Assembly (NCBI GenBank): GCA_015680685.1
Contig: MNCI01025086.1
Span: forward strand, 260,787-324,786
Length of the DNA: 64,000 nt
Direction of reading: 5' to 3'
Source of the DNA: Gnetum montanum
Taxonomy: Eukaryota; Streptophyta; Gnetopsida; Gnetales; Gnetaceae
Notes under the pieces: model-generated
Database searches by the model: none
What the model was told of the DNA's origin: nothing
The model's input: the letters and a program-made list of their open reading frames with translations, nothing else
Part shown: in pieces, positions 11,760 to 22,665 of the stretch
How positions within the stretch are numbered: position 1 is the stretch's first letter
Layout of the letters: every line of letters begins with the position of its first letter
Made by a program: the position numbers and the translations under genes

Positions 11760-13463
11760 AATAAATAATCAACAAAAAAATATAGAGAGGAAGTCAATAG
11801 ACTTTAGACTCACAATGAAGGTGATAAAAATGTTATAGAAGTCCTAGTAATGAATACCTCCAATGTGACATCATTGTCAAAAGTTAGGGTAAAAAACATG
11901 TTATTTGACACTAAGTGTATAGAAGCTCAATTGCAAGTTAAAAGATATAATCATGATTTAGAGGTCATTAAAACATATAATAATCTTATTGAATTGTAGA
12001 AAAACTCTTTAATATGATTAAGAAGAATCCTGAGGCATGTTTGCAACATTTTCATCAAAAATACTAGAAAAGATGAGATTCTAATTTTTTAGCAATTGCT
12101 AATTTCTTTGGAGCTCTCTTTAAATATGAATAGGTCATCCATATCCACTCCATCTCTTAGGTACCTCTATACATCACTCAAACAGAGATAAAAGAAAGAT
12201 GAGTTCAACTAACTTTTGGAAAAGCAACAGATGCTTCAAGCTTAAATGAGGAGGAACCATGGTTTATACAAAAGTTTGTAATCTTTTGAATATAACTCTC
12301 CACAATGATTTTCTAAAACATTGATGCATCAGTAAAGTAGTAATGTTTGTTTAAAATTTTGATAGAAATAACCTTAATAATTATAGGTTCATTATGATTA
12401 GTCACCTCTCTACAAAATTATTAGGAAATATCTTTGAGAGAAGGCTTAATAGTTAGGTATAATTAAATAATGTTTAGTCAAGTTCACAAGTAGGTTTCAG
12501 GTATCATTGCTCCATAGTGGATTGCTTGATTGTATTAAGGTATTATATAGGCTAAGGTAAAGGACTATCTAATAAGGTTTATCTTTGCTTTATGGATTTT
12601 TCCAAAGCTTATGACTTTATTATTTGGTATAAAATATGGATGTGATTGTAGAATATTAATATTGTTTGAGAACTTCTATGTGCTATTCAAATGTTTTATA
12701 ATTTAGTACAATTTATATTCTTGAATAATAACACACAAGAAATAATTATTCTAAATAGAAATATAGGCTAGAGCAAGAATGTCTACTTTTACCCACTTAA
12801 TTTGACATCTTCATTGACAAATTAGAATAATGAATATCATCTGTTGCATTGGATTCTATTAAATTTAGAAATTTTAGTATGAATATTTTAATATTTTGAT
12901 GATGTAGTTATTATAGCAAAAAAAGAAGTTCAAATAAAGTTTATGCTTCAAATTTTAGATAATTTTTGTATTTTCTTAGGGATGAAAATCAGAAAAATCA
13001 AAATGATAGTGTGTTTTACAAAATATTTTTAGATGATTTTTATATTATTTCATAGAAATTTGAAATTTTTTCTTCATATAAGTATTTAGGCATCTCATTT
13101 TTAAATAGATATTCTTGGCAAGATTGTATTGCTCAAAGAGTTTTAAACAATATGCATGTTTTGTATTCAATTTGTAGTAAATGTGCACAAGAATAGATTT
13201 GAGCATCAAATGCTCATAAAAAAATGTACAATCACCATATTAAACTAGTTCTATTATATGGTTGTAAAACTTAGGGACAAAATTTACATACAGCATAATG
13301 AAAATGTTTGGAATATATCCAAAAATAATTTTTATTACATGAACTTTAGGTAAAGACTCAAACTCCATATGATATTTTATTAACAAAAGTAGATATAATA
13401 TCTGTAGAAATTGGACCTCTTGAAAAATTTCTATAGTTTTATAAAAAGATGCTTGTTAGGCAT
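11760..13463 (+). pseudogene. LINE reverse transcriptase, 5' part (interrupted by element C)
   Basis: A decayed non-LTR retrotransposon ORF on the plus strand. Upstream a block resembling the linker before RT reads MIKKNPEACLQHF (about 12017-12060). RT follows with FERRLN near 12430-12450, FMDFSKAYDF with the first catalytic Asp at about 12587-12618, and the active-site box read as FDDVVIIAKK at about 12898-12925 (normally YADD). Then come KYLGIS at about 13080 and LLYGCKT at about 13250. Stops and frameshifts are many. Reading continues without loss into 31440 when element C and one copy of its GGCAT target duplication are removed. I do not assign a clade. Confidence 0.75.
13459..13463. repeat. 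Target site duplication of element C, left copy (GGCAT)
   Basis: GGCAT directly precedes the TGAAAC start of the left LTR and recurs at 31440-31444 right after the right LTR. Five bases is the normal gypsy duplication length. Confidence 0.85.
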
Positions 13464-14989
13464 TGAAACACCACTAATTTCAGCCCAGCACTTTGAAATG
13501 AGGACAACCAAAGCCCTCCCCAGCATTTAGGAGTCAAAACTAGACTAAGGCATGGAACTCACGCTCACAACCTCCAAAAAAAGTCAAAATGACTCTGTTT
13601 CAAACATGTAGGCCATCCTTGCGCTTAGCATCAACAATCTCCAACTTTAGACTCCATCCTCGAGAAAATTCAGTTTCAATGTTCAAAAAATTGCAATTTC
13701 TGCAGGTCACGCTGTGGTCATGCTGCAGCGTGACCTCCAGCATGACCTACTCCAAGTGACTCAAAACCAAACACATTCAAGCTCAAAATTCCACATTCTA
13801 GATCACCCTCAAGATCACAAGGCAAGTAGCAGCCACACTTCAAGAATCAGGCTTCAAAACTCAAATTTGGTGTCATTTCATTTCCCTCACTCACGTTGAA
13901 GGTCACGCTGGATGTGAGTGCAGCGTACACACACTACAACGTACACACCTTGGCATGCTGGGAGTCACGCTGGAGGTCACGTTGGATGTGAGTCTAGTGT
14001 AAACACAAATGAACTCACATTGAAGCTTAACTCAGCTCACACTAGAGGCACATCCACTCATGCTAGAGGCTCTAGCAAAATAGAAACACCTCAAATAGGC
14101 ATGAAACCCCTCAAATCGACATCCTACAGCAATTAATTTAGGGACCAAGAAGTTTCAAGCAAGCCGGAGTCAATCCTTTTGATTTTCTTTGTAAATTTTC
14201 TTCATTTGTGGGCATGTCAAGCCCTCACGGTCTAAATTGTATGTACTTCCGTCGGCTTGAGTAACCCACAAGTTGTAAAATGCAATGTACCTGGTCAAGA
14301 ACGTAGGTTTTTCTCCCACGTCCAACTGACATACTGCTGTCCATTGAACACGTGTCACGAGATCCAATTTCCTCTCATCTCCCAGACACTGATTCCATTC
14401 TTGAATTCTGAACCTGAGTCTAGCCTAGCCCTATAAATACCCTGTCAATTCACATAAATCGAGGGGTTGGCGATTGGAGACATCAGCGATTCTGAGAACA
14501 TAAAGCAAACCAGCAATCCTTGGGTGCTCAACATGCTTTGACTCCTAGCATCCAAGCACTTCTAAAATACATCACATCACCTTGGGGCTTGGCGCTTGAC
14601 CTGCCATCCACAAGTGTAGCTACGCTTTGACTGGTGCACATTTTTTTCTAAGAAATACAATACAGTTCGGTTTGCCAGCCATTATTCCATTTACTATGTT
14701 TTACATTCAGTTTACATTTTATTTACATTTTGATTACTATACCAGTTTCTACATGCATTTTTGTTTACATTTCATTTTAAAACATCCATGATGATAACTC
14801 CAGCACAAGCCTTAGTTTACACTTAGGGAAGTCCTTGGTTGATTTGCGTGCAGATCATCCAAGGCACTCTGCCTTCATTTACTTTTTCAGCTTTGTCCTC
14901 AGTTAAAGGTAGGGTCAACTGTGTCTACTCGATGATCTTTCGGTGTTTGTTTTCCTTCTAGCCTGACACCGACGATTTAGGTTAGTATA
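13464..14989 (+). repeat. 5' LTR of element C (1526 bp)
   Basis: It begins TGAAACACC and ends GTTAGTATA, matching 29915-31439 base by base with about 10 percent difference in the stretches compared. The first 600 bases are rich in words related to GTCACGCT and its reverse complement. A TATA-like CTATAAATAC lies at 14431-14440. The end does not read CA; the boundary was set by the pairwise LTR comparison and the target duplication. Confidence 0.9.
14431..14440 (+). promoter_or_regulatory. TATA box of the 5' LTR of element C
   Basis: CTATAAATAC sits about 970 bases into the LTR in both LTR copies (30881-30890 in the 3' LTR). Element D has CTGTAAATAC at 55391-55400 in its own LTR. It probably marks the U3/R transition. 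Confidence 0.6.
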
Positions 14990-14995
14990 GTAAAT

Positions 14996-15012
14996 TGATG
15001 CTAGAAGGAGGG
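14996..15012 (+). promoter_or_regulatory. Primer-binding-site candidate of element C
   Basis: TGATGCTAGAAGGAGGG lies six bases after the LTR. The related word GCACTAGAAGGAGGG occurs at the same structural place in element D (56077-56091), although the surrounding LTR sequences are otherwise hard to align. Conservation and position suggest the primer-binding site. The priming tRNA is not identified. Confidence 0.4.
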
Positions 15013-15377
15013 CATGACTTGTTTGTTGTCTGTCAAAACATTGACCATGCTACTTGTCTAAAAAAAGTGTTGATTAAAGCCTAGCCAGTTTACAAAAATC
15101 ATCTTAACTCATCCATCTTGTCTATCCTACCTCATGCTACATCAGTCATGTTGCAATCTACTCTCATTGCTACTCTATCTCATGATGCAGCTACCTCTCA
15201 CGCTGCAAATGCAAGACACGCTGCGTGTTGGTCACGTTGCTTGTCAGGACACGCTAATCTTGGCAACATGCTGTCTATCATGCCGTAGCTACTTCTCATG
15301 TGGATAGTCACACTATTGTTAGTCATGCTATGGTTGCTCATAGTCAACTCGTCTATCCCAATTTACTCAAGTTCATT
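15013..15377. other. Leader of element C with GTCACGCT-type words
   Basis: The region between primer site and gag contains a run of CTCATGCT, TCACGCTGC, GTCACGTTGC and GTCACACT words (15120-15340) like those of the LTR. No gene was recognised. Confidence 0.5.
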
Positions 15378-18060
15378 ATGGAATCTTTCTATACCAACCC
15401 AACAATGCTGCCAATCTCAGACTTTGGGACTGAAACCTCAAACCTTGTGACTACCTCAGAATCCATAACTATTATAGATAAATCCCCAAGGTCCTGCATG
15501 CTAGTCACTTAGGCTACAGGACAAAGGCCCTACTTATGTGACTCTTATACCCGAACAGTATAACTTTATCTGTGTCAAAATCTGAGCCAACCTACCTATC
15601 GACTGTATAGAGAGGGAAGCGAAGCGAGAATATGAATTTATCCACAAAGGAGGATGTGAGTTTATCCCTTCATCATTTAACATAATCCCGCTATATGAAA
15701 ACCATCATAAACTCATATCCCACCTTCTTATGACAAGAAGTCAACCCTTACAGCTAGCTCCAATAGAGCCTTAAGATGAGGAATATGACTTTGCAGCCCA
15801 ATCTAAACATGGAGATTCCTACCATACCATTAGTCCCCATGCCTATACAAACCCATTATTCCACCATTTTTTGGAAGAAACTATGCTTCCTCCTTCATCT
15901 GCAAACACTCGAGCACCAGTCTCCCCACAAGAGGTACCTACTTCCATTCCTATCTTCTCCATGCTCAATAATATTCACTCTAATGTGTTCACTTCCATCA
16001 TACCCCCACAAGTATAGTCCCAAAAACTCCCTCCCTAGACTAACGTAGTGTCAATATTTTGACCTCAAGTAATTGGAATGCCATTGGTCATACTAGCTTC
16101 CACATCCACCCATTACATACCTTAGGTGTAGATCCATGAAGCACCATTGATTACTCTGACCCAACGCATTCAGGGTGTTACTTCACAACCTGTGGCTGGG
16201 CAGTGGATTCCATCGGCTGTAGTCTTAGTCCCAAATACCATCCCACTGCAACAAATGTTAGCCCAACAACCTCTCTTTCCAAAAAAAAATGCAAAAATTG
16301 AACCATTATCATCCATAATCCACTCAATCCATTGGTTTGCCAACCACCCAAGAATGGGAAAACACACAAAGAATGAGGTACTCGTTGGTAGAAGAATTAA
16401 AATGCCTTAAAACTGTGAATAATGAGAAAGTCAAGGTACTAGATTTCTATCAAGATGACCTAATTGACCACTCAGTTCCATCCTTAACCTTGCCAAAGGG
16501 AGTCTTGTCACCCTAGCTGATCACGTACAATGGAGAGGGAGACCCAAATGCCCACTTAATGACATTTTGAACCAAAAGTCTTTTGCTTCAAGCATGAACC
16601 CATGTAATTTTGCGTGTGTTTGCTATGTCTTTAACCGGAAAAGCCTTAGACTAGTACTGAGCTTTACCCCATAGATCCATATCTTCTTTGGAAGATTTGT
16701 TGCACTATTTTGTCACCTCTTTCAAGTACAATTTGAAACCTGAAGCAACGTTAGATAGCTTGATTCAAATTAAACAAGTGCCATTAGAGCCAACACAAAA
16801 ATTTATCCAAAGGTGGAGTGCAGCCTTATATGAAATTCACGAACCCATCCCTGAAACATATCTACTTACCATCCTTAAGGCAGCTGTGAATAACTTTATT
16901 AAGTTAAAAATTTACTACCTGAAAGCCTGCACATTGAGCCAAGCATTCGTGCAAATCAAATACATAGAAGAGGTGGCACAAACAAGTAATGGCCCAGCCT
17001 ACTCAACCTTTAGGAGCCAACCTATGAGGAAAGATAAATCCAAAATAACACTAGAAATAGTGGCTGAAACAACCTGACCTAGTCATCCAGGACAAAAAGG
17101 AAAACAACCTGCTGTCCCAAATAGCTATGGAAGAACCATACCCACTCCTACACCTGAAAATTATTAAAATAGAAACAATAACATAGGTCATGCTCATACA
17201 TTTAAAAGAAAAGAACCCACTCAATACACACTGTTTCCCATGAAGCCTTCACAATTTCTTGATCAACTTCTAAAGGCTGAGCTAATTCAACACAAACAAA
17301 TGTCTCCTGTAGCCTCCCAAAGACACAATTGATTTTGTGAATTGGCCAAAAATCCAGCCTGAGCAACAGCCAACGAACCCCCCATTCCAAAAGGCTTTAG
17401 GTTGGATAGGTTTTGTGAATATCACCAACGGTGTGTTCATGGGATTGATTACTGCTTTACATTGAAATAGGATATACACCGCATGATTGATAGTATTCGA
17501 CAAGGCAAACCCAGTAAGATCCCAAAACCAATCCATGGGGGTCTACAAGGATGCTTTCAATACCAATGATGCACCATATGCGATTGATACTATCCATGTG
17601 GAAGATAGATAAGATGTTCCACAAAAACCTTTTGTGATTCGTAGGCCTTTAGAAAATACACCTACCCCAACATATCCTCAAACCCCTTTCATCATGCATA
17701 CATCCCCCACACCATCGAGACCATTCCTCATCCGTGTACCTCCTTCTGTTGCAACCACAAGCACACCATCTAAAAACAAACCCATTTCCTTTGTGATACA
17801 AGTGCCAAAATTCCCTAATACACAACCCACCTCCATTCCCCCATGACCTCTGTGAGAACGTCTTGCTGATAGACTAACAAGAGAATGTTTGAAAAGAGAA
17901 AACCATTGATACAAATTGGGACCACCAAAGCCAACACCGCTAAACACTGTTCCCATGCGTCTATCCATTAATGAGCCTAGTACAAGTCATAAAAATGAGG
18001 ATAATGTCATAGTTCATGTCCCAAACCCAACATCTTTAGTAAAAACCCCTCCACGGTAAA
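15378..18060 (+). pseudogene. Gag of element C (Tat/Ogre-like)
   Basis: The start is placed at the ATG of 15378-15380 (MESFYTNPTM), because element D opens a similar segment at 56526 and both then share an EQYNFIC block (C about 15553-15573). Proline-rich sequence follows to about 16330. The retrotransposon-gag domain is at about 16500-17080; its longest open piece, 16688-17077, carries EDLLHYFVTSFKYNLKPE. A zinc-finger-like segment at about 17390-17470 reads FRLDRFCEYH then HGIDYC (C-x2-H spacing, then H-x4-C). A proline-rich tail runs from 17630 to 17850. Multiple stops and frameshifts are present. It aligns with gag of D in domain order and wording. Confidence 0.75.
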
Positions 18061-18065
18061 AATAA

Positions 18066-19054
18066 ATGTTGGGTCAAATGGACCAAATCTCTATAGACAA
18101 GGGTGCCCCGAATGGTAAAGACCTAGTGAATGCATTGACCCAGGTCACACAAGCCTTGAAACAAAAGAAAACTTCTTTAAGCTTGTATGATCTAGTAATG
18201 ACTTCACTAGTACATCAAGAAGCTCTCATGCGTATGTTAACTTCGGTCCCTATTAGTGAGAACCTTCCTACAGATGAACCATCCATTCATGCGGTATTGT
18301 CCACACAATCTCAGGAATCAAAGACTACATCCCTAGAGTTTTGCGCTAAGGATATTAAGCTAGATGAGAAAACAGAAGAAGTTACTATACCCCTATGTTC
18401 ATAACGATATAGGTTAATCATTTCAAGATACGTAGGGTGCATGTTGATGACGGTGCGACAACCAATGTAATACCTTTTCCCATCATAAAAAAACTAGTAC
18501 TTACTAAACAAATCTTTTCCTAAAATCCTTTAGTGGTTCCCGTGTTGGAGTGAAAGGTATTGTTACCTTGGATTTCATAGCCGGGGACCAATTCCCCACA
18601 TCAGCTGAATTCATAGTAGTCGATGAAATGCTAGGATTTAATCTGATCCTAGGACATCCCTAGTTGGCTTAACTTAAAGCTGTCACGAATCCATCAGGAG
18701 ATCCACCTACCTTACGAGGGTGGTGAGATCATCATATATGGGGATGCAATAGTACTACCTACTTCCCCACATCCTAGAGTAGATCAAGAGTCAGAAATTG
18801 AGTTTGTTGAGCCTAAGCAAGGAACCATGAGCATTCTTCAAAACATAAATCCAACGTTAATTCCCAATCCTACTAAAATTGAAGAAACATTAGACAATAC
18901 AAACATAGGCACCATCCCTACTAATGTCTCTTGGTTGGAATTACCCTTTGATATCACTGATGAAGGAGAAGGTGAGTATAAAATTTTACCTGCATGCTCA
19001 ACCCCACATGTTAAACTACAAAGGATCAAGAAGCAACTTAATAAACAGAACTAA
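18066..19054 (+). pseudogene. Protease region of element C
   Basis: The pre-protease segment (18066-18404) reads VNALTQVTQALKQKKTSLSLYD, close to D at about 59240-59310. The aspartic protease follows in a shifted frame: RVHVDDGATTNVIP at about 18437-18480. The catalytic triplet is D-D-G here and D-N-G in element D, where classical proteases have D-T/S-G; D-N-G is common in Ogre-type proteases. The ORF ends with a clear stop at 19052-19054 after KKQLNKQN, matching the KKQLHD stop of D at 60154-60156. The gag-protease unit therefore ends here, 6 kb before RT. Confidence 0.7.
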
Positions 19055-19265
19055 ACTACCAAATGTCCAATATGATGTTAAACTACCAAATGTCTGAAAT
19101 GATGTTAAACTACCAAATGTCTGAAATGACGTTAAACTACCAAATGTTTGAAAAGATGTTAAACTACCAAATGTCCAAAATGATGTGAAACTACAGATCG
19201 TCTAGTATGACGTTAAACTACCAACAAACATCTGCAATGACATTAAACTAGCCACGGTCAAAAAT
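19055..19265 (+). repeat. Tandem repeat array 1 of element C
   Basis: About seven units of roughly 25-35 bp with the core ATGATGTTAAACTACCAA start right after the protease stop codon. Related TTAAACT units occur at 24855-24910 and 28375-28740 in C and at 60430-60670 in D. Amplified tandem repeats are known from Tat-clade elements such as Retand. Confidence 0.85.
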
Positions 19266-19366
19266 GGCTGGTTCCATTTAAAACTTTCTAAAAAAGTTAC
19301 TACCTTTGGCCGACCATTGCATAAAACTGGTAATCCTTTATTTCTTTAAAAACATATGCAACAGTC

Positions 19367-19618
19367 TATCATGACTTTAAACTAATGTACCCAGCCCAAG
19401 ATGGATTTAAACTAGAGCTAACAAGTTATAGATTCATAAACTCCCGTCATTTTACATTGAATTTTCGTTTACAAGTTACANTTGCATGAATATAAATTGT
19501 GACTTGTAACTTGTAAACGAAAATTCAATGTAAAATGACGGGAGTTTATGAATCTATAACTTGTTAGCTCTAGTTTAAATCCATCTTGGGCTGGGTACAT
19601 TAGTTTAAAGTCATGATA
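19367..19618. repeat. Perfect 114-bp inverted repeat with a 24-base spacer
   Basis: 19367-19480 is the exact reverse complement of 19505-19618. The spacer contains an N (19481), and another N follows the right arm (19619). In an element whose LTRs differ by about 10 percent, a perfect long palindrome bordered by Ns suggests a recent hairpin or, more likely, an assembly artefact. Confidence 0.95.
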
Positions 19619-19715
19619 NATCATTACCTTAGTCTTTATACATTCTATCAAACATCCAAAAATCTAAAAACACTTAATGGCTTACGTCTGACTAACGCAA
19701 AGCTCGTGGATGAGG

Positions 19716-22665
19716 CTAATTCCCAAGATCCTCTTCATCATCCTCTCCTGCTCCACTAGGGCTGGCTCCATCATTAACATGTCCCTACAAACAGAAAATA
19801 GAAAAGAAAACAAAATAGGTAAGGGTAATAAATCAAATCATAAACACAAAAACCAAAAAACAAGTAACACCAACAATGAAAACAAAAAAAATAGATGCTG
19901 CAATAAAACACTCACAAGTGAGGAAGGTCCAAGTTGGTCTCCAAACACCATAGAATTTCCTTCTCGAGCACATTTGCCAGTCCTCCTCCAAGCCAAGAGC
20001 AATGCCAGTGAGTGTTTTTTTCTTGTCCACCAGGGTCCAAGTAGGGTGCTCAAGAGAGAACACGCCTGTCATAGCCTCCCTAGAGACGGTAGTAATTATT
20101 CTCTTAGGAGATCCCTCCACCTCGGTGCACTCAACAAACCTATCATAAGTAGACCACAAACCTAACCCATCAATGAACATCTCCATATGGTGATGTTCAA
20201 TTGATTCCTCCTTCAACCATTTCTTGTACTGATGCTTGTGGTCCTTTTGGTCTTGGCCCCACTTCCGTACTTTGGCAGCAAAGGATTTCCAATCTTGACA
20301 TTTTCTATTCAAAAAATCTATCTATGCTGTTTGATCTACTAAGTTTCGTGTAGCCTGCACTTTACTATTCAAAATTATCCAATAACATGCATAAGTGATT
20401 TCGGATGAGCACCATGTGCTATCACCAGACAACCTAGTAGTAACAAAGTCATAACGAGATTGGAGATCCCTTTTCTCTTCTCTCTCTTTTGTTAGTGTCT
20501 CCTTTAGTGTGTGAACCTCATCCCATAGATACTCAGTCGAACACCTTAAAATCCAAACTGTCTTGTCATTCTGTATGACGCAACCAGAAATAGCATCATA
20601 AATATTTTTTGGGACTTTCTCAATATCCCCTGGAAATTCAGGGAGAGCATTAGTGTGGGTATCTTCAAAAGAATCCCAATGGATTTTGGCACCTATAGGT
20701 GCACACACGAATTAGTCATGATAAAAAATAAACACAAAGAAGCACAGTAAAACTCTAGACACTTAGCATGACATGTAATGTACGCACACATAATTCTAGA
20801 TGAGCTTCTTGTAAGCGGGTGACCACCTCATTAAAAATGCCCATAATAAAATCCATTTTGCCAAGTATCTCAAGCCATGGCCTTAATGGGTCAGTTGATG
20901 TGGGATGAATAGGGGAGGTTTCTTCAGTTGGAACCTGCGATCTTGACGTTGCTTCTCAGGATATAGGTGCTTCAGGAATTTCAGCATCTACCAAAAATTA
21001 GTCAAAATAATCAAGATCAACACATAAAAATCAAAGGACGTAGAATACAGATTGAGCTAAAAAGAACATACCAAAAAGACCTTCGTTGTTTAGCCTAGGT
21101 GGATCACCAAGCTACAAAGATCTGTCAAAGAAACCATCAAGGACATCCCTTTCATTGCTTGAATGCCTAAGTGTATCCAATAACTCCACAAGCTTCATTC
21201 CCACATTGCTTGTCAAATCCTCTTCTTGTGGAGTAATAATTTCTCCTTCCTCAATTGCTCCTTTCCTTTCTTTTCCTTCCTTCTCTGGTATCAGAGCCAT
21301 AACCTCCCTCTCCTTCTCCGGACTCTCCTCTAAAATAACACAAGAACCTTAAATTTAGTTTAATATAGCTCAGAGGTATACCCAATAGCATATAAACAAA
21401 AAAAAAAGAAAATATGTAACAATAAAACAAACCACTTACCCTCCACTAGCAGTATGAACTGAATATTCTTTTCCCTTGGGGGTCTCACATCTGAAGTAAG
21501 CTCCTTTGGACATTCTTTCCTTTTTTCCTTTGCCTTGGAATTTCCAACAGTTTCACTAATTAAGTGTTCAGCCCTCTTAATAGATGTGCACATCCTAGGC
21601 GGTTCCAATCCCAAGCTATCATGGGAATGATGAGAATGGCTAGTCACGCCTCCACTAGTAACCGATACGGACTCCTTGATGTCTTCCGACAGGTCCTACG
21701 ATCTAGTGGTGCTATATAAGTGGCATATCCAAGGGTAGGATTGTTGTGAACAGTCTCCCAAAATGTAGTGGTTATCCTCATGAACTACTAGGAATTCAGT
21801 GAACCTACATAGGTATCTCACAAATAAGGCAAAGGTGAAGTGGGATTTTGCATGGATGCTTGAAAGTAACCTGATAATTTCCCCATGAAGGCCAGATCCT
21901 AGAAATTATGCCCAATTGTATTACATGCCTGTTTCCCTTGAGAAAGAGATTTGGGGAACGCCCGTGCCCCAAAGAGAGGATATAAGAAGTTCACTTCCAT
22001 CAATCGGGTATCCTCTCGCATGGAAAATCCCTTAGGGCCCTTAGACACACCCAACCATTGCTCAAGCTCCTTTATGACCTATCTATCCTTAGTTGCTTTG
22101 TCCATGGCTACCATGGCACCATTCATCGGAACATCAAAAAGATCGAAAAGAAACTTAGTGGTTAGGTGGAATGATACCTTTACTCCCCAAACCTGTGTGG
22201 TAAAACGAGAAGCATCACCACTAAAGGAGTTAATGATCATAACCATCTCAACAGTCAGAACACTAGGAGTCAAGGCTATAAATAGGTCCATCAAACCGGC
22301 CCAGGTGAGGTGACCAATAATCAAATCATAAGCTCGCTTCTGTAACCACTTTTTTGATTGCTCTACCTCCCCATACTTCATAGAAAGCGTAGCCTCAGTA
22401 TGCCCTGTGGTAATCGTAACTTCTTCGGGGGGGATGGATGCTATAAAAGAAAAACATAGAGTGAAAAGTTAGAAAAGGGACATGACACACAATGATGCAA
22501 CAAAAAAGAAAATTGAAATCTAAGATGTGGTCACTTACCATCTGTAAATAGCGAAGGCGAGGTGGGCGTAGGATCAATCCTTTGAGGAAGAATTGGCCCA
22601 TTAGGAGACCAATCCTTATGTAACTAACTTCTATTTAGTGTAATCTGACACTTACTGGGGGACAT
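19716..22665 (-). pseudogene. Antisense intron-bearing accessory gene of element C (6 exons)
   Basis: On the strand opposite to gag-pol I read exons 22539-22665, 21440-22440, 21072-21329, 20790-20987, 19916-20692 and 19716-19784, separated by five GT-AG introns. Donors include GTAAGT twice and GTATGT; acceptors follow T-rich tracts. The last exon is acidic and ends at a TAG (19716-19718). Exon 2 encodes SKKWLQKRAYDLIIGHLTW and LFGARAFPKSLSQGK. Exon 5 encodes a charged, probably coiled-coil segment (TLKETLTKEREEKRDLQSRY) followed by GDSTW. Element D carries a homologue with matching exon order, and the intron phases match at the two boundaries checked. A few in-frame stops (one in exon 5 at about 20320) show decay. 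I do not recognise the family. Exon 2 is vaguely like plant transposase/mobile-domain proteins of retroelements, but this is only an impression. The start codon at 22663-22665 is uncertain. Confidence 0.7.

Noticed and set aside
13714-13899. A 61-codon sense frame kept open in both LTRs of element C (also 30164-30349)
   Set aside because: It lies in the repetitive GTCACGCT word region and has no domain; open by composition.
14170-14367. A 65-codon antisense frame kept open in both LTRs of element C (also 30620-30817)
   Set aside because: The two copies differ by about ten amino acid replacements with no excess of silent changes, so openness looks like chance plus shared ancestry.
16147-16410. 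Overlapping frames on both strands in the proline-rich gag region
   Set aside because: The plus-strand frame belongs to gag of element C; the minus-strand ones are shadows.
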